Assembly: GCF_017614965.1 (NCBI RefSeq)
Contig: NZ_WVUG01000036.1
Location: forward strand, 1 to 44,858
Reading direction: 5' to 3'
Length of the DNA: 44,858 bases
From: Streptomyces griseorubiginosus
GTDB lineage: Bacteria; Actinomycetota; Actinomycetes; Streptomycetales; Streptomycetaceae
Shown here: positions 9,120 to 17,646 of the stretch, piece after piece
How positions within the stretch are numbered: the first letter of the stretch is position 1
Layout: each line of letters opens with the position of its first letter
Program-made: the position numbers and the translations under genes
The notes under the pieces: model-generated
Seen by the model: only the letters and a program-made list of their open reading frames with translations
Database searches by the model: none
Told to the model about the DNA's origin: nothing

Positions 9120-9140
9120 ACGAGGGGCGGCCGGCCGACG

Positions 9141-12100
9141 TCAGCGCACGGTCATGCGCACCGGAACCACCGGGTACGTGTACGGGGTGTCCGTGCCGAC
9201 CGCCAGCGCGGCCGTGTACGTGCCGGTCCGGTCCACTGCCGTGACGGACGCGTCCAGCCGTACGGTGACGGTCACGTGCGCGCCCGGACGCAGCCGCAGG
9301 GTGACAGAGTCAGCCGTGAGCCAGGGCACGTCGGTGGTCGGGACGCAGTCGTCGAGGCCCGGCAGCTGTTCGACGGCCGGGACGGCGTCGTAGACGCTGC
9401 GGGCGCCGCCGACGTGGAAGAAGCCGCATGCGCTGCCGCCGCGGTAGAGGGCGTTGGCGGAGGGAGGCAGGGGCGTCCAGGTTCGGGCGGCCGGGTCGTA
9501 GGCGTAGCCGCCGTCGGTGCGGCCGCCCATCAGGTCGCTGGCACCGCCGGAGACGAGGAACCGGCCGTCCACGGCGGTGTGGGCGGAGCCCCACAGGTCG
9601 GTCGGCAGGTCCGGAATCCGGGTCCAGGCGGCGGTGCCCGGGTCGTACGTGTAGGCGTGCCGCGTGCCGCCGCCTGCGGCGTAGCCGCCCGCGCAGTACA
9701 GCTTGCCGGCGATGGCGCCGCAGCCGAGCCACGAGATGGGCTCGGGATACGGCGTCGCTGTGCCCCACGTGTCGTCGGCCGGGTCGTAGACCTGGACGGT
9801 GGTGGTGCCGCACCGGGTCGCGCAGCCGCCGACGAGGTACCACTTGCCGTCCAGGGTCGCCGAGCCGGCCGCCGCGTAGGGCGTGGCCGCCCGGGCGGCG
9901 GTGGACCAGGTGTGGCGTTGCGGGTCGTAGACCTCGGTGGTGGCGACGGGGCTGCCGGTCGCGTCCCAGCCGCCGGTGACGTAGAGCTTCAAGCCGAGGA
10001 AGGCGGCTTCGGAGGCTTCGCGCGAGGTGGCCGGGCCTCCGGGGATCGCCGTCCAGGTGGAGGTGACCGGGTCGTACACGTTCCCGCCGTTCAGCAGGGA
10101 TGTGCCGTCGATGCCACCGATCGAGTAGACACGGCCGTCCGGACCGGTGGCCACCGCGTTGTCCATCACGGCGGTCGGGTAGTCGGTGACCTTGGTCCAG
10201 CCGGAGGCGGCGGGTGCCGCCGCCTTGGTGCCCGAGCGGGTCGAGGACCTGGCCGCCGTCAGCGGCAGCGGGCTGTAGTCGCCGGGCACGTACTGCGCGG
10301 GGGCGTCGGCGGCCGTGGCGGCCGGAATGTCGCCGGACCGCTCGGTGAGTGTCACGGTCAGGGGCGCCGAGCCTGTGTCGCGGAGGGTGACCTTTGTCGT
10401 CGTGGTCCGTCCCCGGCGCACGGTCTGCGAGACCGACGCCGGACTGACCGACAACTGCCCGGCGCGCAGCACCGGTTCGAGGCGGGTCGCGTCGTCGGTC
10501 TTGACCCGGACCGTCCTGGTCACCGTGGCGTAGTGGTCGGCGGTGGCCCTGATCGGCTGCCGGCCCGTCTTCGGGGAGAAGAGCGCGTACGTGCCGTCCC
10601 CGGCCGTCGTCGCCGAGGCGCCTGCGGGACCGCGGACCGATGCCCCGGCCACCGGTGCGCCGGTGTTGCGGTCCTTCACCGTCCCGTACAGCAGCCCGCC
10701 CCGGACCGGGGCACACCGCACGCCGCCGAAGGTGACATCGTCGACCTGCCAGTAGTACGCGTTGTCAGCGAGGTAGCGGAACCGTATCCGCGCGGCCGAC
10801 TTCCCGGCCGCGTCCGGGAGGCTCACCGTCTGTGCGCCGGGCCCGGCGTTTACCAGGTCACGGCGCCAGACCGTGGACCAGGTCCGGCCGCCGTCCGTGC
10901 TGAGATCCACGTTCGCCTTGGAGGCGTCGGCGAACTTCTTGTAGAACGTGTCGAAGCGGACCTCGGCCGTGTCGTAGCCGGTCAGGTCGAGCACGGGTGA
11001 GACGAGCGAGGTGTCCTCGCCGTCGGCGTAGTGGTCGCTGTCGGCGATGGCGAAGCCGCCCGAGCCGCCGGTGAGGTTGTCGCGCCCGGCCGGGTCGTCG
11101 AAGCGCCAGGTGTGCCCGCCGCCGTTGCCGGTGACGGTCCAGCCGGCGGGCGCCGACGTGGCGTCGAAGGTCTGGGTGGGGGCGCTGAACGTCTGCCGGT
11201 AGCCGGGCGCCACGCAGGACGCGGCGTCGACCTTCACGGCGAAGTCCCGGTGGCCCGCTCCTGCCCCCGTCGTCACGTCGGCGGTCGTCACCTGGTAGCC
11301 GGCGTAGACGGGGTCGATCTGGAGGGTGAAGGTGCTGTTGGCCGGGAGCCGCAGCCTGTAGCGGCCGGTCGACGGGTCGGTGTACGTCCGTGTCGATGGC
11401 TGGCCCGCGACCTGGATGCCCGTGGAGAGCGGCCAGCCGTGCCCGGAGCCGTCCCGGATGCGTCCGGTGAAGGTGACGAGCGGCTGCTGGGCGAGCTCGA
11501 AGTCGCGGCCGACGGTCTGACCGTCGCCGATCTCGACGTCGGCCGAGACGGTGCTGCCGTAGCCGAACCTCTCGGCCTTCACGTAGTATGTACCCGCGGG
11601 GAGCGTCATGTCGTACGAGCCGTCGTCGGCGGTCGTGGTGGCGTTCGCGCCTGCCGTGACGCGGACGTCGGCGAGCCCGGTGCCAGTGTCCGGGTCTGTG
11701 ACCCTGCCGGTGAGTTCGCCGTACGGGCCGGTGGTGAAGGCGGCGCTGCCGTCCGGGGTGCCGAGGCCGGTCGGGCCGTCCCAGCCGGTGCCGGCGGAGC
11801 ACAGGTTCGCCGTGTCACAGGTGCCGTTGGTGCCGGAGGCCACGTCGTGCAGGGCGGCGGTGTGGGCGTACGGGTAGGCATTGGGGTAGGTCTTGGCGCC
11901 CGGCTTCCCGGCGAGGGCATAGGTGGCGGCGATGATCGGGGAAGAGGCGCTGGTACCGCCGTAGACGCCCCAGCCTCCGTCCTCGTACGTGTTGTAGACG
12001 CTGACCCCGGTCGCCGGGTCGGCCACCGCCGACACGTCGGCGACGGCGCGGTGGGCGCAGCCCCGGTCGGTCTGGAAGGAAGGCTTGGACTGGTAGGCCG

Positions 12101-13028
12101 AGCAGCCGCTGCCCGCGCCGCTCCAGGCGGATTCGGTCCAGCCCCGGGTCGTCGCGGGATCGCGGCTCAGCGAGGTGCCGCCGACCGCCGTGACGTAGGG
12201 GAGGGTGGCCGGATAGCTGGTGCCGTAGCCGTTGTCGCCGGTGCTGAACGTGATGGCCACACCCGGGTGTTTGTAGTAGGCGTCGCCGGGTTCGTCGCCG
12301 ATCGCGCTCTCGCTCGCGCCCCAGCTGTTGGAGATGTAGGTGGCGCCGAGCGCGACCGCCTTGTTCTCCGCCTCGCCCAGGCTTTCGATGCTCGGCGCGT
12401 CGGCCTCGACCAGCAGGATCGAGCACTGCGGGCAGGCTGCGCTGACCATGTCGAGGTCGAGGGCGATCTCCCCGGCCCAACCCGCGTCGGGTTGCGGGTA
12501 GTCGGTGCCGCCGCGCTGGTCGGTCTTGCGGAAGCAGCCGTTGTCGGTGGTGCAGGGTGGCAGGCCGAACTGGCTGCGGTAGACGGCCAGGTCGGCCTCG
12601 GCGTTCGGGTTGTCGTAGGCGTCCACGATGGCCACCGTGGCGCCGGACCCGGCCGTGCCGGAGGGCAGGTCGTAGGCGCTCTTGATGTCGGCGGGGCCCA
12701 GCCCTGCCGGGGCCGCCAGGGGCTGTAGACCCTTGGCCTGCCGTACGTCATCACGGGCGAGTGCGAAACAGGACACCTCGCCGGGCCTGCTCGGCCGCGC
12801 GCACAGGGGGCGGGTCGCGGGCTCCGCGGTCGCCGCGCCGGCCGCAGTCTTCCGCGCCGCGGGGTTCGTTGCCGCGGTGTTCGGGGCCGGTGAAGGTGCC
12901 GGTGCCGGGTCGCCGGAGCCGGCCGCGGCGGACGGTGCCTCCAGGGCCAGCGCCAGCAGGCTGCTCAGAAGGACGGGCCATACCGCCAGGCTCGTTCTGA
13001 ACTTTCGTCTCTGGTTCGTTCTGGTCAT
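9141..13028 (-). CDS. Second secreted S53 protease with Kelch domains
   Basis: This 1295-residue paralogue of the protease at 4578-8789 has the same domain order. A signal peptide (NQRRKFRTSLAVWPVLLSSL, about residues 1-36) is followed by a Pro/Ala-rich linker and the S53 domain (about 105-430). Its catalytic set is E187 and D191 (GEIALD), D265 (STGDNGYG) and S360 (GGTSASSP). Carboxypeptidase-regulatory-like folds lie near 436, 518 and 775, a MAM-like segment near 613-770, an Ig-like stretch near 857 and Kelch repeats near 947-1203. It ends after a second Ig-like stretch and lacks the extra C-terminal fold of its partner. Cysteines in the catalytic domain (PPCTTDNGC, AACPQC) suggest disulphides outside the cell. 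ATG 13028 is preferred because the signal peptide begins there; TTG 13073 would add a non-signal-like extension. Confidence 0.9.
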   Translation of the reverse strand: MTRTNQRRKFRTSLAVWPVLLSSLLALALEAPSAAAGSGDPAPAPSPAPNTAATNPAARKTAAGAATAEPATRPLCARPSRPGEVSCFALARDDVRQAKGLQPLAAPAGLGPADIKSAYDLPSGTAGSGATVAIVDAYDNPNAEADLAVYRSQFGLPPCTTDNGCFRKTDQRGGTDYPQPDAGWAGEIALDLDMVSAACPQCSILLVEADAPSIESLGEAENKAVALGATYISNSWGASESAIGDEPGDAYYKHPGVAITFSTGDNGYGTSYPATLPYVTAVGGTSLSRDPATTRGWTESAWSGAGSGCSAYQSKPSFQTDRGCAHRAVADVSAVADPATGVSVYNTYEDGGWGVYGGTSASSPIIAATYALAGKPGAKTYPNAYPYAHTAALHDVASGTNGTCDTANLCSAGTGWDGPTGLGTPDGSAAFTTGPYGELTGRVTDPDTGTGLADVRVTAGANATTTADDGSYDMTLPAGTYYVKAERFGYGSTVSADVEIGDGQTVGRDFELAQQPLVTFTGRIRDGSGHGWPLSTGIQVAGQPSTRTYTDPSTGRYRLRLPANSTFTLQIDPVYAGYQVTTADVTTGAGAGHRDFAVKVDAASCVAPGYRQTFSAPTQTFDATSAPAGWTVTGNGGGHTWRFDDPAGRDNLTGGSGGFAIADSDHYADGEDTSLVSPVLDLTGYDTAEVRFDTFYKKFADASKANVDLSTDGGRTWSTVWRRDLVNAGPGAQTVSLPDAAGKSAARIRFRYLADNAYYWQVDDVTFGGVRCAPVRGGLLYGTVKDRNTGAPVAGASVRGPAGASATTAGDGTYALFSPKTGRQPIRATADHYATVTRTVRVKTDDATRLEPVLRAGQLSVSPASVSQTVRRGRTTTTKVTLRDTGSAPLTVTLTERSGDIPAATAADAPAQYVPGDYSPLPLTAARSSTRSGTKAAAPAASGWTKVTDYPTAVMDNAVATGPDGRVYSIGGIDGTSLLNGGNVYDPVTSTWTAIPGGPATSREASEAAFLGLKLYVTGGWDATGSPVATTEVYDPQRHTWSTAARAATPYAAAGSATLDGKWYLVGGCATRCGTTTVQVYDPADDTWGTATPYPEPISWLGCGAIAGKLYCAGGYAAGGGTRHAYTYDPGTAAWTRIPDLPTDLWGSAHTAVDGRFLVSGGASDLMGGRTDGGYAYDPAARTWTPLPPSANALYRGGSACGFFHVGGARSVYDAVPAVEQLPGLDDCVPTTDVPWLTADSVTLRLRPGAHVTVTVRLDASVTAVDRTGTYTAALAVGTDTPYTYPVVPVRMTVR

Positions 13029-13078
13029 CCGAGTTTTCCCAGACCTTCCGTGGGGGAGAAGGAGCAAGGTCAACCGGG

Positions 13079-13110
13079 AGCGTAGGGCATGTACATGTCA
13101 TACCTGTTTC
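13079..13110 (-). promoter_or_regulatory. Putative promoter with ATGACATGTACATG spacer motif
   Basis: Read on the minus strand, GAAACAGG (13110-13103) includes an AACAGG box. An 18-base spacer follows, containing ATGACATGTACATG (13101-13088), then TACGCT (13084-13079). The predicted leader is about 44 bases. The arrangement matches that at 4419-4449. A further 7-base inverted repeat, GTGTCAC/GTGACAC (13113-13145), lies just upstream of the -35-like box and could be a second binding site. Confidence 0.5.
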
Positions 13111-13357
13111 TCGTGTCACTCCTGTCCGCGCAGTTGACGTGACACCGCCCGCGGAGGCGAGGCCTATGAACACGCACGTGACGGTGGACCCGAGTGCGTA
13201 CAGCCGCGGGCAGAGCCTCAGTTCGACCGAGGCAGGTGACCGCTGCGGTGACGGCGAGCCCCGTCCTCGCAGACAATCAGTTGGCGGGGTCCAGGTGGCG
13301 GACGTGCGGCGACCCACGTCGCGCGCCCGCCACCGGCCCGGCCGACGGCGGGTCCGG
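13111..13357. other. Intergenic region upstream of the second protease
   Basis: Apart from the GTGTCAC/GTGACAC inverted repeat (13113-13145), I see no gene, terminator or repeat here. It separates the protease promoter from the end of the SDR gene at 13358. Confidence 0.4.
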
Positions 13358-14257
13358 TCAGGACACCGTGAGCGCTCCACTACCGTCGGAACGGCTGGGA
13401 CGATCGCAGGAGTCGGAAAGACCGGAAGGAACACAGAGGTCGGTGTCCGGTGTGAGGTACTGGCCCGAGAGATGGTCCGCCTCCCCGGCCGCGAGCCGCA
13501 GCAGGGTCCGTGCGGAGTGCTCGCCATCGGTGAAACGGCCCTCCCGGCGCTGGGCCATGAACCACTCGATACTGCGGTCGCGCCACACGTCGCCGGTGGG
13601 GTAGGTGTCCATGCCGTCCTTGGTGAGCCCGAGTTCCACCAAGCCCGGGTGGTAGCTCAGCATGGTGACGCCGTAGGGACGCAGTTCGCGGGCGAGGTTC
13701 TCGGTGAGCTTGTTCACCGCCGCCTTGGAGACCGAGTAGGCGGACAGGTGCGGCCACCGGTGCCGTCCGGCATCGCTGGTGATGTTGATGACGCGGCCCG
13801 CACGGCGCGCGGTCATCACGGGAAGGACGGCATGACAGGTCCGTACCGTTCCCGTGAGGTTGACGTCTACGGTGTCCTGCCATTCCTCCCGGTCCAGCTC
13901 CCAGAAGGGTCCGATGGGGCCGGTCACCCCGGCGTTGTTGACCAGGACGTCGATTGTCCCGAAGGTGTCCACGGCCTCTTCCACGACCTTGGGCATCGCG
14001 GCGGGATCGGTCACGTCGGCCGGTACGGTCAGGACCCGGGTGTTCCGGGCCTGGAGCAGCTCGGCCGTCTCCTCGAGCGCCTCGGGGTCACGGCCGGTCA
14101 GTACCAGCTGGGCACCGGCCTCGGAGAGCGTCGCCGCGAAAAGGCGGCCCAGGCCGCGTCCTCCGCCGGTGACGAGGACGGTACGGCCTTGCAGGAGCCG
14201 CGGTGAGGTGATCGGCCACGGAGTGGGGGAAGCGGCGGCGGTGGTGAAGGGGCTCAT
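13358..14257 (-). CDS. Short-chain dehydrogenase/reductase (SDR)
   Basis: This 299-residue classical SDR has TGGGRGLG near residues 30-37 (Rossmann cofactor loop), NNAG in the fourth strand, a catalytic serine in INITSDAG and the YSVSK active-site pair. Basic residues after strand 2 (TGRDPEAL) suggest NADP(H). The C-terminal loop (GMDTYPTGDVWRDRSIEWFM) is where SDRs bind substrate, which is unknown here. The ATG at 14257 is preferred because AAGGACGAG precedes it; ATGs at 14278 and 14302 are possible longer starts. It is separated from the ligase gene by an integrase remnant but faces the same way, so it may once have belonged to the 14927-18450 operon. Confidence 0.8.
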   Translation of the reverse strand: MSPFTTAAASPTPWPITSPRLLQGRTVLVTGGGRGLGRLFAATLSEAGAQLVLTGRDPEALEETAELLQARNTRVLTVPADVTDPAAMPKVVEEAVDTFGTIDVLVNNAGVTGPIGPFWELDREEWQDTVDVNLTGTVRTCHAVLPVMTARRAGRVINITSDAGRHRWPHLSAYSVSKAAVNKLTENLARELRPYGVTMLSYHPGLVELGLTKDGMDTYPTGDVWRDRSIEWFMAQRREGRFTDGEHSARTLLRLAAGEADHLSGQYLTPDTDLCVPSGLSDSCDRPSRSDGSGALTVS

Positions 14258-14429
14258 CGTCAACTCGTCCTTCTTCATGGGCTTCACGGGATCCTTCGTC
14301 ATCTGGTTCACCTGGCCTTCGGGCCGAGGTGACGTGAAGGCCGGCACCGGTTCGCTGCGGCTCCCTCGGTACGAACGCCCCCGTACCCGACCTCACTCGC
14401 CACCTCAACGGGGCGGACGGCCGAGTGGT

Positions 14430-14871
14430 TCAGGATCCGTGGGGTTTGACCCAGCACAGCTCCGCCGCGCGTACTCGCGAAAGGTAGGTGATCTTCGTCA
14501 TCGCGTAGTCGCGGCAGGCGACCGCGTATCTGGACGGCGGGATGCATGGCCCGAAGTCCCCACGGTGGCGTGACCGGTTGAACGGATCGATCGCAGGCTC
14601 GACGGTGGCGCTGAAGCGACGCATGACGCGGGGTGTCAGCTGCCAGGGGACCGTGCCGTAGTGATCGCAGACTTCGATCACCGGCTTGATCAGCCCGTCG
14701 AGCATCGTCGGCGCCGGGCCGGCCGCGTCGCGCCCCTTGGTACTCCGAGAGCGTGTCGAGGGAGAAGCTCTCCTCGTCATTCGCCGACATGCGGGCCTGG
14801 CGGCGCCGCTGGAGCGCGACGACGTCCGCGAGCCCGGTCTCGACCGACACCGACGCCGGGTCCACCGGCAC
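14430..14871 (-). pseudogene. Decayed tyrosine recombinase (integrase) remnant
   Basis: The N-terminal part is in one frame (QRRRQARMSANDEESFSLDT, about 14820-14750) and then shifts to another frame carrying LDGLIKPVIEVCDHYGTVPW. Later pieces read DPFNRSRHRGDFG and YAVACRDYAMTKITYL, then VRAAELC. These resemble the core-binding domain and start of the catalytic domain of Streptomyces phage-type integrases. Stretches expected between the blocks are missing. The catalytic half with the HxxR and Tyr motifs is absent, so it cannot act. The GTG at 14871 is the likely original start. Confidence 0.65.
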
Positions 14872-14926
14872 GGCCGGCGCCGGGTTTGTTGAACGGGATC
14901 AGACCGACTCCGGCCGACCGCACCCG

Positions 14927-16471
14927 TCAGTCATGCGAACTCTCCTGCAGCAGGCGGGACTTGACCTCGTTCTTGAGGACCTTGCCGACCTTCGACCGGG
15001 GGAGGTCCGGCCACATCTCGACCTGTTTGGGTGCCTTGACGCCGCCGATGCGGCCCTTCACGAAAGCACGCACTTCGTCGTCAGTGACGCTTTGACCAGG
15101 GTGGAGCTGCACGACAGCCGTCACCCGCTCACCCCACTTGTCGTCCGGGAGTCCGATGACAGCGCAGTCCTGGACGGCCGGGTGCTCCATCACCGCCTGT
15201 TCGACCTCGGCCGAGTAGACGTTGAAGCCACCGCTGATGATCATGTCCTTGGCGCGGTCGACGATGAAGAGGTAGTTGTCGGCGTCGAGGTAGCCGATGT
15301 CCCCGGTGTGGTGCCAGCCGTAGCGGGAGGCCTCCTCGGTGGCCGAGGGGTTCTTGTAGTAGCCGGCCATCACCAGTGAGCCGCGCACGACGATCTCGCC
15401 GCGTTCGCCGGGCGGCAGCAACCGGCCCGTACTGTCCATGATGGCGACGGTCACCAGCGGGGCGGGGCGTCCGGCGGAGGCGAAGCGCTCGACGGCGAGC
15501 GAGCCGTCGGCGCGGAAGTGCTCCTCGGGCGCCATCGTCGAGATCATCATCGGCGCCTCGGACTGACCGAAGAGCTGTGCCATCACCGGGCCGATCCGGT
15601 CGATGGCCTCCGCCAGCCGGGCCGCCGACATGGGGGCTGCGCCGTACCAGAGGCAGTGCAGGGATGTGAGGTCGGTGGATGCCAGGTCGGGGTGGCCGAG
15701 AAGCATGTAGATCAGGGTCGGTGGCAGGAAGGTGTGGGTGACGCGATGGCGTTCGATGTGTGCGAGGAAGTCGGTGAGGTCGGGGACCGGCATGATGACG
15801 ATCTCGCCGCCGAGGGTCAGGACGGGGAAGCACAGCACCCCGGCGGCATGGGTCAGCGGGGCCAGCGCCAGGTAGACCGGGCGGGTGCCGAAGGGGTAAC
15901 ACATCAGCGTCAGCGCCGACATCGTCTCGATGTTGCGGTCGGTGAGCATGACGCCCTTGGGGCTGCCGGTAGTGCCTCCGGTGCCGACGAGCATCACGGT
16001 GTCGTCGACCGGTGCACTCTCCCAGGGCTCGGCGGGCACGCCCTCCAGCCAGCGCGCGAAGGGGATGCCCAGGTCCGGGGACCCGTCGAGGCAGACCAGT
16101 GTGGTCAGCTTCGGCAGGTCCGGGAGGATCTTCGCGACCAGAGGTGCGTAGGCCTGCTGGAAGATCAGACAGGTGCAGTCGAACAGGTCAAGCAGGTCGC
16201 GGTTCTCGGCGGCCTCGTTGCGGGGGTTGACCGGGCACCACACCGCGCCCGCCCGGGAGATTCCGAAGACGCAGGAGAACGCGGTGGGATCGTTGGCGGA
16301 CAGGATCGCCACCTTGTCGCCCGGCCGTACGTCTGACCGGTCCAGGGCTCGGGCCACCCGCCAGGACAGTTCCTGGACCTCGCCGTAGGTGAGGGTGCGG
16401 TCCCCTGTGGTGAGGCAGGGCGCCGCGGGACCCAGTGAGGCGCCCTTGTCGAGGTAGTCGGTCAGACGCAC
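14927..16471 (-). CDS. Acyl-CoA/AMP-forming ligase (ANL superfamily)
   Basis: This 514-residue protein should activate a carboxylic acid with ATP and load it on CoA. Visible motifs are the P-loop GTGGTTGSPKGVM (about residues 164-176), an aromatic-gate region WYGAAPMS, GYYKNPSAT, the adenylate-binding WHHTGDIGYLDADNY, the hinge DRAKDMIISGGFNVYSAEVE and the C-terminal catalytic lysine region PRSKVGKVLKNEVK. Layout and length fit medium/long-chain fatty-acyl or aryl-CoA ligases; the acid is not predictable. GTG 16471 is chosen because AAAGG lies eight bases upstream and the adenylation domain begins there. It follows the oxidoreductase gene by 11 bases, so the two are co-transcribed. Confidence 0.88.
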   Translation of the reverse strand: MRLTDYLDKGASLGPAAPCLTTGDRTLTYGEVQELSWRVARALDRSDVRPGDKVAILSANDPTAFSCVFGISRAGAVWCPVNPRNEAAENRDLLDLFDCTCLIFQQAYAPLVAKILPDLPKLTTLVCLDGSPDLGIPFARWLEGVPAEPWESAPVDDTVMLVGTGGTTGSPKGVMLTDRNIETMSALTLMCYPFGTRPVYLALAPLTHAAGVLCFPVLTLGGEIVIMPVPDLTDFLAHIERHRVTHTFLPPTLIYMLLGHPDLASTDLTSLHCLWYGAAPMSAARLAEAIDRIGPVMAQLFGQSEAPMMISTMAPEEHFRADGSLAVERFASAGRPAPLVTVAIMDSTGRLLPPGERGEIVVRGSLVMAGYYKNPSATEEASRYGWHHTGDIGYLDADNYLFIVDRAKDMIISGGFNVYSAEVEQAVMEHPAVQDCAVIGLPDDKWGERVTAVVQLHPGQSVTDDEVRAFVKGRIGGVKAPKQVEMWPDLPRSKVGKVLKNEVKSRLLQESSHD

Positions 16472-16482
16472 GGCAGGACCTT

Positions 16483-17610
16483 TCAGCTGTGGACGGTGAG
16501 CACCGGGTCGAGGACGAGTCCGAAACTCTTGAGCACGCCGAGCAGTTCGCGGTGGCCGAAGGCCTGGCAGGCCGAGGCCAGGCCGACGCGGCGGGGCGGC
16601 TGCTGCAGCAGTGAGTAGGCGGCGTAGGCCTGGAGCAGTCCGGTCTGCTTGTAATTGCTGTTGCCGTGAATCACGCAGTGGGCGCGGCCCAGCGGGCCCG
16701 ATGCGTGGACGGAATCCACCGAGGTGTTGATCCGCGGGTTCTCCCGGGGCGGCATGCCGGCCTGGACCGAGGCGGCCACCTGTGCCAGGGCGGCGTCCTG
16801 TTGGTCGGCCGGGAGGGTCTTGATCTGCGACTCGACCATCTTCACCGTGTCGACGACGCCCTGCATGACGGCGCGGTCCATGACGCCGCCGAGCACCCTG
16901 CAGGTCGCCACTCTCGGGTCGTTCTTGAACCACACCGGGTGGCTGGTGCCGCCCCAGGGCAAGGCGAGCGCCGTTTCGTGCCGTCCGGGGACGGCGACCT
17001 CGACAGCGGTGAGCGGGTCCCACGTCTTGTACTGGTTCTCCTCCAGGTAGTGCCAGTCGGCCTTCAGTATGGTGAAGATCGTCTGCGTGGAGGCGTAGGT
17101 CGGGAACCCCTTCCACAGCACGAGGATGTCGAGGGTGTCCAGCCCCGGCGTCTCCAGGCAGATGTTGGCCGCGATCTCTCCTGTGGTGTACATCTGCGCG
17201 ACGCCAGGGGACAGCAGCAGGCCCCTGTCCGCGTACTGCTCGCCCCACCGGGCCTGGGCGTCGAGAACCCAGTCCTGCTCACCGGTGGTGTCGAGGTAGT
17301 GGCAGCCGGCCGCGAGACTCGCCTCCACGACCTCCGGCCCGTACTTGATGAACGGGCCGACCATGTTGCAGACGACCTTCGCGTCCCGGAACAGCTCGGT
17401 CAGCGGTCCGACCGCGTGCTCGACCTCGACGACCTCGTGTTCCACTGTGTCGATGCCGGGGACCTTGTCGAGGACTTCCTGGATACGGGTCTTGTCGCGT
17501 CCGGCGGCGATGAAGGGGACGTTGTACTCGCGCAGGTACTCGCACACGAGGCGGCCGGTGTAGCCGGAGGCGCCGTAGACGACGACGGGCTTGTCAGTGC
17601 TCATGGTCAT
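16483..17610 (-). CDS. Saccharopine-dehydrogenase-like oxidoreductase
   Basis: This 375-residue protein has an N-terminal Rossmann fold (VVVYGASGYTGRLVCEYL; GASGYTG at 13-19), a conserved CHYLDTTGEQDWV block and a long C-terminal domain. This matches the broad family of saccharopine-dehydrogenase-like proteins rather than true lysine enzymes, because a lone stand-alone gene beside an acyl-CoA ligase does not fit lysine biosynthesis. It probably oxidises or reduces the ligase substrate or a related intermediate. The ATG at 17610 (MTMSTDK) lies close behind AAAGGA; the ATG two codons later is an equally good start. It follows the SDR by 36 bases, consistent with one operon. Confidence 0.8.
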   Translation of the reverse strand: MTMSTDKPVVVYGASGYTGRLVCEYLREYNVPFIAAGRDKTRIQEVLDKVPGIDTVEHEVVEVEHAVGPLTELFRDAKVVCNMVGPFIKYGPEVVEASLAAGCHYLDTTGEQDWVLDAQARWGEQYADRGLLLSPGVAQMYTTGEIAANICLETPGLDTLDILVLWKGFPTYASTQTIFTILKADWHYLEENQYKTWDPLTAVEVAVPGRHETALALPWGGTSHPVWFKNDPRVATCRVLGGVMDRAVMQGVVDTVKMVESQIKTLPADQQDAALAQVAASVQAGMPPRENPRINTSVDSVHASGPLGRAHCVIHGNSNYKQTGLLQAYAAYSLLQQPPRRVGLASACQAFGHRELLGVLKSFGLVLDPVLTVHS

Positions 17611-17646
17611 ACGTCCTTTCGCAGGAGGGTGGGATCCAGGGGACGG

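Noticed and set aside
9276..12728. Two long plus-strand open frames (about 570 codons each) opposite the second S53 protease
   Set aside because: They are antisense frames kept open by high GC. Their translations are Gly/Arg/Val-rich without motifs, while the minus strand encodes a full domain architecture.
13139..14206. A 355-codon plus-strand open frame
   Set aside because: It lies opposite the SDR gene, which has intact TGGGRGLG, NNAG and YSVSK motifs. The plus translation has no family features.
14927..17248. An apparent 773-residue fusion of the acyl-CoA ligase with an N-terminal extension
   Set aside because: The extension is an out-of-frame reading of the upstream oxidoreductase gene. 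A GTG with AAAGG at 16471 begins exactly at the ligase domain.
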